Below are positions 41,527-48,492 of a stretch of DNA of 64,000 nt, in pieces. The notes under the pieces were generated by a model that ran no database searches, was not told the origin of the DNA, and saw nothing but the letters and a program-made list of their open reading frames with translations. The first letter of the stretch is position 1, and each line of letters begins with the position of its first letter. The position numbers and the translations under genes were made by a program. Origin of the DNA: Micromonospora_G sp044901685 (GTDB taxonomy: Bacteria > Actinomycetota > Actinomycetes > Mycobacteriales > Micromonosporaceae); NCBI RefSeq assembly GCF_044901685.1, contig NZ_JBJDPS010000003.1, forward strand, positions 496,001 to 560,000, in the 5' to 3' direction.

Positions 41527-43842
41527 GTGGGCGACGACCAGCCCGGCCAGACCATCGAGGCGGACCCGTCACCGGCGCTCGACGCAAGCCCTCTGCCGGC
41601 GCTCGACGCAAGCTCTGTGCCGGCGCTCGACGCGGAACTTGCCCGGGAGCGGGAGTATCTGGCGCGGTCACGGGTCGCCCTCGCGCGGATGCTCGACACG
41701 GCACGGCACCGGGTGGCCACCGGAGCGGCGGTCGCCGGCGACCGCTACACCGCCGAGACCCTCGGCCGGATGCTGCGCACCCACGCGAAGGCGTTGGCTG
41801 AGGAGCCGGAGAGCCCGCTCTACTTCGGCCGGCTCGACTTCGGCGACACCGAGGCGGCCGGCGACCACCGGGGGGAGCGCTACTACATCGGTCGCCGCCA
41901 CATCGGCGAGCCGGCGGAGCAGCCCCGGGTGCTGGACTGGCGGGCACCGGTATCGCGCGCGTTCTACCGGGCCAGCCGGCAGGAGCCCGAGGGGGTCACG
42001 GCACGCCGCCGCTTCGGCTGGACCCGTACGCTCGACGGACCGGCCGAGCTGACCGGGTTCGAGGACGAGCACCTGACCGGCGGCACCCCGGGACCCGGGC
42101 GCGAGGCGCCCACGACGGACCGGCCGAGCCGGCTCGCCACCACCGACGGCTCGAACCGACTCGCCGCGCCCGACGGGTTGAGCCGGCTCGTCGCGGCGGA
42201 GATCGAGCGGCCTCGGGTAGGGCCGATGCGCGACATCGTCGCCACCATCCAGCCGGAACAGGATGCGCTGGTCCGCGCCGCGCTGCACGAGTCGGTCTGC
42301 GTACAGGGCGCGCCGGGGACGGGCAAGACGGCGGTCGGGCTGCACCGGGCGGCGTACCTGCTCTACACGTACTCGCACCAGCTCAAACGCAGCGGCGTTC
42401 TGATCATTGGCCCGAACCGGGCCTTCCTGGACTACATCTCCGCCGTGCTGCCGGCACTCGGCGAGGTCGACATCGCCCAGCGCACCCTTGACGACCTGGT
42501 AGCCCGACACCCGGTCCGGGCCGTCGACAGCGTGGAGGCCGAAGCGGTGAAACACGACGTACGGATGGCAGCCGTGCTGCGTCACGCCCTCTACTCGCGC
42601 GTCCGTACCCCGACCGAACCGCTGGTCGTTCCGGACGGGTCGTTCCGTTGGCGGGTCTCGGCCGAGGCGCTGCGCCGGCTGGTCGAGGAGGTACGCCAGG
42701 CCGATCTGCCGTACGGGCTCGGCCGGGATCGGCTGCGCAGCCGGATCGTGGACCGGCTGCAACGGCACGCCGAGACCCGCGAGGCTCCCGGACCGGGCTG
42801 GGTACGCCGGATCAGCCACTGCCGACCGGTGAACGATCTCCTGGCCCGGGTGTGGCCGGCCGTACGCCCGGAGGAGTTGGTCTCGGACCTGCTCGGCCAG
42901 CCGGAGTTGCTGGCGAGCGCGGCGCACGCCTTGCTGGACGAACGGGAACGGGCGGCGATCGCCTGGCCCCGGCCACGTACGGCAAAACGGGCCCGGTGGT
43001 CCGCCGCCGACCTGGTCCTGCTCGACGAGGCCGCCGGGCTGGTCGAGCGACCGGAGGGTTTCCGCCACATCGTGGTCGACGAGGCACAGGACCTCTCCCC
43101 GATGCAGTGCCGCGTGGTGGCCCGGCGCAGCGGGCACGGCTCGCTCACCGTGCTCGGTGATCTCGCCCAGGCCACCACCGCCTGGGCCGCCCGCTCGTGG
43201 CGGGAACAGCTCGACCACCTCGGCAAGCCGGAGGCGCCGGTGGTCCCGCTCACCACCGGATTCCGGGTGCCGGCGAGCGTGGTCGAGCTGACGAATCGAC
43301 TGTTGGCAACGCTGGCGGTGGACGTACCGCCGACCCGGTCGCTGCGGACCGACGGCGAACTCCGCCTCCGGGCGGTGCCCGACCTGGGGGCCGCGGTCAC
43401 CGTCGCGGTGGCGGACGCCCTCACCCAGCCGGGCTCGATCGCGGTCATCGCCGCGGGTCACCGTGTCCCGGCGCTGACGGCCACCCTGAAGGCGGCCGGC
43501 ATCGACAACATGACGGTCGACGGCTCGACCGACGACGGCTCGACCGACGACGACACCGGCCACGGCAGGGACCACGGCGGCGCCCGCGTGACCGTGCTGC
43601 CCGCGACCATGGTCAAGGGCCTGGAGTACGACCACGTGATCGCGGTCGAGCCGGCGGAGATCGTGGACGGCGAGCCCCGAGGAGCGAACCGCCTGTACGT
43701 GGTCCTCACCCGGGCGGTGTCCCGGCTGGACGTCCTGCACAGCCGCCCACTCCCGCCGGTCCTCGTATCCGCCGGTGGGCGCAGTTGTGGCGGCGGACCG
43801 AGTGGCCTCCACGCCACGGTCGCGCCTATCTCGGCAGGGTGA
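41527..43842 (+). CDS. HelD/HelR-like superfamily 1 RNA polymerase-associated helicase
   Basis: A 771-residue UvrD-like ATPase. The N-terminal region has a coiled segment (LAREREYLARSRVALARML) and the HelD-typical RVLDWRAPVSRAFYRAS. The ATPase has Walker A VCVQGAPGTGKTAVGLHRAA, motif II HIVVDEAQDLSPMQ, motif III LTVLGDLAQATTAW and motif VI-like RLYVVLTRAV. HelD proteins pull stalled or rifampicin-blocked RNA polymerase off DNA; some actinomycete members (HelR) confer rifamycin tolerance. Near the N-terminus are three short repeats (PALDA). A GTG at 41527 follows GAGGGGG by five bases. The stop overlaps the convergent map gene by 17 bases. The divergent TetR gene is a likely regulator. Confidence 0.85.
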   Translation: MGDDQPGQTIEADPSPALDASPLPALDASSVPALDAELAREREYLARSRVALARMLDTARHRVATGAAVAGDRYTAETLGRMLRTHAKALAEEPESPLYFGRLDFGDTEAAGDHRGERYYIGRRHIGEPAEQPRVLDWRAPVSRAFYRASRQEPEGVTARRRFGWTRTLDGPAELTGFEDEHLTGGTPGPGREAPTTDRPSRLATTDGSNRLAAPDGLSRLVAAEIERPRVGPMRDIVATIQPEQDALVRAALHESVCVQGAPGTGKTAVGLHRAAYLLYTYSHQLKRSGVLIIGPNRAFLDYISAVLPALGEVDIAQRTLDDLVARHPVRAVDSVEAEAVKHDVRMAAVLRHALYSRVRTPTEPLVVPDGSFRWRVSAEALRRLVEEVRQADLPYGLGRDRLRSRIVDRLQRHAETREAPGPGWVRRISHCRPVNDLLARVWPAVRPEELVSDLLGQPELLASAAHALLDERERAAIAWPRPRTAKRARWSAADLVLLDEAAGLVERPEGFRHIVVDEAQDLSPMQCRVVARRSGHGSLTVLGDLAQATTAWAARSWREQLDHLGKPEAPVVPLTTGFRVPASVVELTNRLLATLAVDVPPTRSLRTDGELRLRAVPDLGAAVTVAVADALTQPGSIAVIAAGHRVPALTATLKAAGIDNMTVDGSTDDGSTDDDTGHGRDHGGARVTVLPATMVKGLEYDHVIAVEPAEIVDGEPRGANRLYVVLTRAVSRLDVLHSRPLPPVLVSAGGRSCGGGPSGLHATVAPISAG

Positions 43843-44596
43843 GAACCTCGGCTCCGTCGTCCGTGATGGCGATCGTGTGCTCGCTGTGCGCCGTCCGGCA
43901 GCCGGTCGCGCTTCGCAGTGTCCAGCCGTCGGGGTCGGTGACGAGTTGGGCGGTGTCCGCCATGATCCATGGCTCCAGTGCCAACAGCAGCCCGGGGCGC
44001 AACCGGTATCCACGGCCGGGCCGACCGTTGTTCGGAATGTGCGGGTCCTGGTGCATCGTCGATCCGACGCCGTGACCGCCGAACTCGGTGCTGATGGGGT
44101 ATCCGGCCTCGCTGAGGACCGTACCGATGGCGTGGGAGATGTCACCGACGCGGGCCCCCGGCCCGGCCGCCGCTATCCCCGCGCCCAACGCGCGCTCGGT
44201 CGCGCTGATCATCGCGACGCTCTCCGGGGGCTTCGAGTCGCCCACCATGAAGCTGATGGCCGAGTCGGCGACAACTCCGCCCTTGGAAACGGCAAGGTCG
44301 AGCGTCAGCAGATCGCCGTCGGCGAGCGCGTAGTCGTGCGGCCGCCCGTGCAGTACGGCGTCGTTCACCGATGTGCAGATGTAGTGGCCGAACGGTCCGC
44401 GCCCGAAGGACGGCTCGTAGTCGACGTAGCAGGACTCCGCTCCGGCCTCGACGATCATCGCCTTGGCCCACCGGTCGATGTCCCGAAGATTGGTACCGAC
44501 CGCACTGCGGCCCTTCAAGGTCTGCAATATGCCGGCGACCAGGGCGCCCACCTCCCTCGCTCGCGGCAGCTCGGTGGGGTCCAGGATCTCGATCAT
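43826..44596 (-). CDS. map: Type I methionine aminopeptidase
   Basis: A 256-residue enzyme that removes initiator methionine from new proteins. All five metal ligands of type I MetAPs can be seen: Asp in LLTLDLAVSK, Asp in VVADSAISF, His in GGHGVGSTMHQ, Glu in LLLALEPWI and Glu in TAHSEHTIAI, plus the catalytic His in FGRGPFGHY. No extra N-terminal SH3-binding or zinc-finger extension is present. Actinomycetes usually carry two or more map genes; this one is likely the accessory copy, since it is not next to adk/infA-type genes. It is divergent from an XRE regulator (67 bases between starts) and overlaps the helicase gene end by 17 bases. Confidence 0.92.
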   Translation of the reverse strand: MIEILDPTELPRAREVGALVAGILQTLKGRSAVGTNLRDIDRWAKAMIVEAGAESCYVDYEPSFGRGPFGHYICTSVNDAVLHGRPHDYALADGDLLTLDLAVSKGGVVADSAISFMVGDSKPPESVAMISATERALGAGIAAAGPGARVGDISHAIGTVLSEAGYPISTEFGGHGVGSTMHQDPHIPNNGRPGRGYRLRPGLLLALEPWIMADTAQLVTDPDGWTLRSATGCRTAHSEHTIAITDDGAEVLTLPR

Positions 44597-44663
44597 GCGG
44601 CACCCTTACTCGTACAACCAATAAGTATCCCGGCCATATTATCCCGGTACTACAATCGGCACC

Positions 44664-44966
44664 ATGGTCAGGTTGCCGCTCAGTCCCGCGGAGGTCGAGC
44701 GCGGACAGCGCCTCGGCGCCCTCCTGCGCCGGGCCCGGGGGGAGCGTTCGATGCTCCTCACCGCGCTCGCCGCAGGCGTCTCGCCGGAGACCCTCCGGAA
44801 AATCGAGTCTGGTCGCGTCGCCACCCCCGCCTTCCCGACCATCGCCGCGATCGCCGACGTCCTCGGCCTCTCCCTCGACGCGATCTGGTCGGAGATCAAC
44901 CAGTCGGACGGCCGGGTCGAGCTCACGACATCGGGCCACACCGTGGATCAACGCTTGGCCTCGTAG
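44664..44966 (+). CDS. XRE-family regulator divergent to map
   Basis: A 100-residue protein with a single helix-turn-helix (LGALLRRARGERSMLLTALA, then VSPETLRKIESGRVATPAFP and TIAAIADVLGLSLDAIW). No effector domain. The intergenic gap of 67 bases to the map start is AT-rich and holds candidate -10 elements on both strands (TATTAT-like), suggesting it controls map and itself. The start ATG at 44664 has no strong ribosome site and is close to a TACTAC element, so it may be leaderless. Confidence 0.85.
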   Translation: MVRLPLSPAEVERGQRLGALLRRARGERSMLLTALAAGVSPETLRKIESGRVATPAFPTIAAIADVLGLSLDAIWSEINQSDGRVELTTSGHTVDQRLAS

Positions 44967-45063
44967 GCCCCGACGCACACGGCTGCCCGGTCCCGAAAGC
45001 TCGACCCGTACGGCTCGCTGGTTTCGTAGGCTGCCACCCGGACGGCTCGCCGGTCCGGCGTGG

Positions 45064-46194
45064 CTAGGTCAGCGCCCGCTCGACCAGCAGACCGGTCGCG
45101 CAGAGCAGTTCCTCGCCGTTGACCGGGCCGACAAGCTGGAGACTCGGCGGCACCACCGCGCCCGCCACCGACGACCCCGACTGCGGCACCGGTAGCGCCA
45201 GGGCCGGCACGCCCGCCAGGTTGATCGGGGCGGTGAGCTGGGTGAGCGGGAAGCCGACAAAATCGGTCAGCGACGGTGGCGGCGCGACCAGCGTCGGCAG
45301 CGCCAACAGCTCGACCTCGTCGAACAGCTCTGTCACCTCCCGCTGCCAGGCACCCCGGGCGGCCAGCGCTTCGGCCAGGGCATCGGCGCTCACCTGGCTG
45401 CCCGCCACCAGACCCCGGTTGGCGAACACACCCAGCCCGTCGGCGTCGAGCAGCCTTCGATGGCACCGCCACAGCTCGCCGAGCACAATGGTCTCGAAGG
45501 ACTCGAAGCTGGACTCCCAACCGCGCAGGCGTACCTCGCGTACGGTCAGCCCGGCGGCGCCGAGCGCGGCGTCGACGGCCTCCTCGACATCCTTCCGTAC
45601 GCCGGGAATCCGCAACCGTCCGACCACGCCGGCCGGGGCCGGGACGGGTGTGAACCCGGGTTCGAGCAGTCGCATGGCGGCAACGATCCCGGACACGTCG
45701 CGGGCGATCGGGCCGACGATGTCGAGGCTCGGCGCGAGCGGCCAGACGCCACCGGTCGGAATCCGCCCCCAGGTCGTCTTGAGCCCGACAATCCCGCAAC
45801 AGGCGGCGGGGATGCGCACCGAGCCACCGGTGTCGGTGCCGTACGCGAAGTCGACCTCGCCGGTGGCCACCGCGACCGCGCTGCCGCTCGACGAGCCGCC
45901 CGGGATGAGCTCCGGCGCCAGCGGGTTCACCGGAGTGCCGAACCCCTCGTTGTCGCCGACCGGGCTGAGGCAGAGTTCGGTCAGGTTGGTCTTGCCCACG
46001 ATGTACGCCCCGGCCGCCCTCGCCCCGGCCAGGCAGTCGGCGTCGGCGAGCGCGGGTGCGGCAGCGTTCCGTACGGCCACCGAACCGGCCGTGGTGACCA
46101 CACCGGCCATGTCGATCGCGTCCTTCACGGCCACCCGTACGTGATCGTCAGCCGAGTCGTCCGGCGGCTCGAAACGAGCGATCCAGGTCGTCAC
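45064..46194 (-). CDS. Amidase-signature family enzyme
   Basis: A 376-residue serine hydrolase of the amidase signature family. The Ser-cisSer-Lys triad is visible: Lys in RVAVKDAIDMAG, cis-Ser in PGGSSSGSAVAVA and Ser in GTDTGGSVRIPAACCG. It cleaves amide bonds in small molecules. The protein is shorter than most family members (typically 450-500 residues) because little precedes the catalytic lysine at residue 24, and the C-terminus is compact. The GTG at 46194 has no ribosome site, so a leaderless or a downstream start is possible. Substrate unknown. Isolated gene, convergent to the XRE gene. Confidence 0.85.
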   Translation of the reverse strand: MTTWIARFEPPDDSADDHVRVAVKDAIDMAGVVTTAGSVAVRNAAAPALADADCLAGARAAGAYIVGKTNLTELCLSPVGDNEGFGTPVNPLAPELIPGGSSSGSAVAVATGEVDFAYGTDTGGSVRIPAACCGIVGLKTTWGRIPTGGVWPLAPSLDIVGPIARDVSGIVAAMRLLEPGFTPVPAPAGVVGRLRIPGVRKDVEEAVDAALGAAGLTVREVRLRGWESSFESFETIVLGELWRCHRRLLDADGLGVFANRGLVAGSQVSADALAEALAARGAWQREVTELFDEVELLALPTLVAPPPSLTDFVGFPLTQLTAPINLAGVPALALPVPQSGSSVAGAVVPPSLQLVGPVNGEELLCATGLLVERALT

Positions 46195-46277
46195 GGATTC
46201 GAACGTACGGGCACCGACCCGGAGCCGCGAGCCGTTTCCCTGCTCCCCGCTTGCGCTGGCTCAGGAGAATGAGCAGG

Positions 46278-46297
46278 CCCAGCCCAGCCCAGCCCAG
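46278..46297. repeat. Pentanucleotide repeat (CCCAG)4
   Basis: Four tandem CCCAG units in the gap between the amidase and the methyltransferase genes. Confidence 0.85.
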
Positions 46298-46352
46298 CTC
46301 GGCCCGACGCGGCGCCGGCGAGGGCGAGGTCGCCCCACCTGGGAACATCCCG

Positions 46353-47150
46353 TCAGCGCAGGTGGCCGACCCCGGCGTGCAGGCCGGAACGACGCGGCTC
46401 CTCGAAGGCCGGCTCCTGCGAACCTGCCCTCGGCCGCCACTGGCTGATCCACATGAGGCCCGGGTCGACCAACTCCAGGTCCCCGAAGAACTCCGCGACC
46501 TGCCCGCGATCCCGAGGTGTCGGCCGAGCCGCCGTCGTCTGCTGGTACGCCGCCTGTAGCTTCGCCACCTCCTCGGCGGTGAACGCCTCAGTCGCCCCGT
46601 GTGAGATCGCCAGGTAACTACCCGGCGCCAACTGGTCCCGTACCGTGGCGACCGCGTCCCCGGCGAGCTGCCCGTCGGGGACGAAGTGCAGCACCGCGGC
46701 GAGCAGCACCGCGACCGGCTCGTCGAAGGTGAGCACCTTGCGTACGTCCGGCGCGTCCAGCCGACGCAGCAACTCGCCGGCCTGGGTCAGATCCGCCTCC
46801 ACCACGATCGCCCGGGCATCGTCACGAAGGGCGTCAGCCGCCTGCCGTACGGTCTCCGGGTCGATGTCGACGTACACCACCCTGGCGTCCGGCCGCACCG
46901 CCCGGGCGATCTCGTGGGTGCTTCCCACGTCGACCATCCCGGACCCGATGTCCAGAAACTGCCGTACGCCCTCCCTGGCCAGATAGTCGACCACCCGACC
47001 GAGCCACGCCCGGTTCGCCTGCGCGACCAGCGGTACGCGAGCGTTGGTCGCCACGATCCGGTTGGCCGCATCGCCGTGCCGGCCGTCAGCGTCAGTCACG
47101 TCCCGGTAGATCTGTGGCACGGTTGCCGCCACTTCCTGGTCAGCGCTCAC
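46353..47150 (-). CDS. SAM-dependent methyltransferase, DUF574 type
   Basis: A 265-residue enzyme of the actinobacterial S-adenosyl methyltransferase family (PF04672, DUF574). The SAM site is QFLDIGSGMVDVGSTHE, the acidic ribose contact is VVYVDIDPETV, and a later DGQLAGDAVATVRDQL and SYLAISHGATEAF are family marks. Substrate unknown; such genes are common in streptomycetes and relatives and often near regulators. The GTG at 47150 is preferred over the ATG at 47180 because GGGAG lies four bases upstream. It is divergent from two small overlapping genes. Confidence 0.85.
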   Translation of the reverse strand: MSADQEVAATVPQIYRDVTDADGRHGDAANRIVATNARVPLVAQANRAWLGRVVDYLAREGVRQFLDIGSGMVDVGSTHEIARAVRPDARVVYVDIDPETVRQAADALRDDARAIVVEADLTQAGELLRRLDAPDVRKVLTFDEPVAVLLAAVLHFVPDGQLAGDAVATVRDQLAPGSYLAISHGATEAFTAEEVAKLQAAYQQTTAARPTPRDRGQVAEFFGDLELVDPGLMWISQWRPRAGSQEPAFEEPRRSGLHAGVGHLR

Positions 47151-47319
47151 TGCACTCCCTTTCCGGCCGCTGGTTGCCATGGCGAATCCTCGGTCCGTGG
47201 CAACTGACAGTCCAGTTTCGCCGTCGGCTCGCGCTCACGCACCCATCGATCGCGCATCCCTAGCCGTCGAGCAGCTCGGGCAACGCCGTCACGTACGGGA
47301 ACACCTGGATGATGATGCG

Positions 47320-47601
47320 ATGGCGGACGACAGCCCTCCCGTGATCGCGATCAACAATCGCGGGCTGACGCTCAGTGTTGATCCGGAAGGCCGGTGGATC
47401 GTCTCGGCGGGCGACGGACGTCGCTGGCCAGCGACGGAAACCCTTGTCTGGCTGCTGCCACTGCTGGAGCGGCAGCACGAAGACCTGAGAGCCGATGTCA
47501 ACGGCTCGGGCGTCCGATCCGCCTCCTTGGGACGACCTCGTTCGGTACGCAATGTCCAGCGGGTCCGACTACTGGGTAGGCCTCGCACTGGGCTGGCTTG
47601 A
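47320..47601 (+). CDS. Small hypothetical protein
   Basis: A 93-residue protein with no known family. It contains a beta-rich start (PPVIAINNRGLTLSVDPEGR) and an amphipathic helix (ETLVWLLPLLERQHEDLRAD). The last 30 residues are basic and overlap, in another frame, the next gene. The start ATG at 47320 has a weak site only. Its position directly before, and overlapping, another small gene suggests co-transcription. Confidence 0.45.
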   Translation: MADDSPPVIAINNRGLTLSVDPEGRWIVSAGDGRRWPATETLVWLLPLLERQHEDLRADVNGSGVRSASLGRPRSVRNVQRVRLLGRPRTGLA

Positions 47602-47722
47602 GGACGGCTATCCCGCTGCCCCGCTTCGCGACGCCCTGCAATCGCTCAAAGACGCGCCGCACCGTACGCAGCCGATCCGGCACCGGACGCTGCGGCTCTG
47701 GCGGAAGCTACCCAGCCTCTGA
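47495..47722 (+). CDS. Small hypothetical protein
   Basis: A 75-residue helical protein (WDDLVRYAMSSGSDYWVGLA, LGWLEDGYPAAPLRDALQSL) with a basic C-terminus. The pattern has the codon bias of a real gene and reads like a conserved actinobacterial small protein, though I cannot name it. It overlaps the preceding small gene by 107 bases in a different frame. An earlier start is possible if the first gene is not real. Confidence 0.55.
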   Translation: MSTARASDPPPWDDLVRYAMSSGSDYWVGLALGWLEDGYPAAPLRDALQSLKDAPHRTQPIRHRTLRLWRKLPSL

Positions 47723-47805
47723 GCGGAGCCCGTCAAGGCACCCTGCCGCTGTTGGTCGAGGCCCCAGGACCGCTGGTCAGGTGAAAGTCTTGCTGATCTT
47801 CGAGG

Positions 47806-47878
47806 TGCCCCCGGCAGGATTCGAACCTGCGACACACGGTTTAGGAAACCGACGCTCTATCCCCTGAGCTACGAGGGC
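47806..47878 (-). tRNA. tRNA-Arg (anticodon CCT)
   Basis: A complete cloverleaf on the minus strand, 73 bases without CCA. Acceptor stem GCCCTCG pairs with CGGGGGC (one G-T pair), D-arm GCTC...GAGC, anticodon loop TTCCTAA (anticodon CCT, reads AGG), T-arm GCAGG TTCGAAT CCTGC, discriminator A. The CCA is not encoded. It marks the boundary between the resident genes on the left and the Pgl defence locus on the right. Confidence 0.95.
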
Positions 47879-47906
47879 GCAAGCCAACAGGGTACCTGCC
47901 TGCGGT

Positions 47907-47966
47907 CGGTAACCGTCGACGGGGAGCGGTAGGCGTCGTTAGTCGTCGGTAGCCGTCGCAACCCCG
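47907..47966. repeat. Degenerate 20-base spaced repeats
   Basis: Three units start CGGTAACCGTCG, CGGTAGGCGTCG and CGGTAGCCGTCG at 47907, 47927 and 47947, exactly 20 bases apart; only the first 12 bases of each are conserved. Further copies of the same core occur at 48036 (CGGTAGCCGTCG) and about 48065 (ACGGTAATCG). Confidence 0.8.
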
Positions 47967-48322
47967 ACCAGGGACCCCACGCGGACCCCACGACCCAACT
48001 GATGATCTTGGCGTGCGGTCACGTCACCGAACAGCGGTAGCCGTCGTCAATCCTCAACGAACGACGGTAATCGCCACGGCCCCCACACCGCTCCCACGCA
48101 TGATCAACAACTCGCCGCATCGAAGTCATGTCGCCATCGAGCGCGATCGTTGTGGGTGCGGTGTTCTGACACTGCCGGACGGTGCCCGCAGCCGTCATGC
48201 CCGCAGCTGCCGCGCGTGGGCGCGGGACGGCGCAGCCCTGCCAGAAAATCTGTCCGCCGCGTCCAGTCCCTTCGTCTCCCGCCGCGTCCACACGCCAGTC
48301 TTCGCCAGGGCCATGAGGGTGG

Positions 48323-48480
48323 CTACGGCACATCCGCCGATGCCCAGGACTCGTTCTTGACGCGTCGACTCAGCGCCAGGATCGAGGCATCCAGCCGCTC
48401 CTGGCGAGCCCGATAGCGTCCAGCACCACCTCCTGCAGCCCGAGCGGAAACTTAAGGGTGTCGATCTCGTAGTGGAAACG
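48323..48480 (-). pseudogene. Probable relic coding segment, frameshifted
   Basis: Directly downstream of the PglX-like gene, in the same frame after two stops, the minus strand reads FHYEIDTLKFPLGLQEVVLD. One frame over from about 48413 it continues as RYRARQERLDASILALSRRV and KNESWASADVP to a stop at 48323. Joined across one frameshift the two halves make a plausible helical, well-biased C-terminal tail of some 50 residues. No start, no family recognised; it may be the decayed end of a gene displaced by rearrangement. Confidence 0.35.
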
Positions 48481-48487
48481 CCACTAC
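48469..48487 (-). terminator. Small hairpin after the PglX-like gene
   Basis: A seven-base-pair stem GTAGTGG / CCACTAC with a five-base loop AAACG, six bases past the stop of the PglX-like gene. No T-run. Its position is right for a terminator, but it is weak and it overlaps the relic segment. Confidence 0.45.
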
Positions 48488-48492
48488 ATCGC

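Larger units (their letters stand above)
47879..48492. other. Intergenic zone with degenerate repeats and gene debris
   Basis: About 600 bases between the tRNA-Arg gene and the 3' end of the minus-strand PglX-like gene. It contains 20-base spaced repeats (47907-47966), related single copies at 48036 and 48065, a relic coding stretch (48323-48480) and a small hairpin. No integrase, transposase or intact gene is visible. Confidence 0.6.

Noticed and set aside
41668..44145. 825-codon minus-strand open frame opposite the helicase gene
   Set aside because: No motifs, biased composition of an antisense frame, and complete overlap with the HelD-like gene.
43826..44966. Toxin-antitoxin pair (map with XRE)
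   Set aside because: The genes are divergent, not an operon, and the aminopeptidase has all catalytic residues of a housekeeping enzyme.
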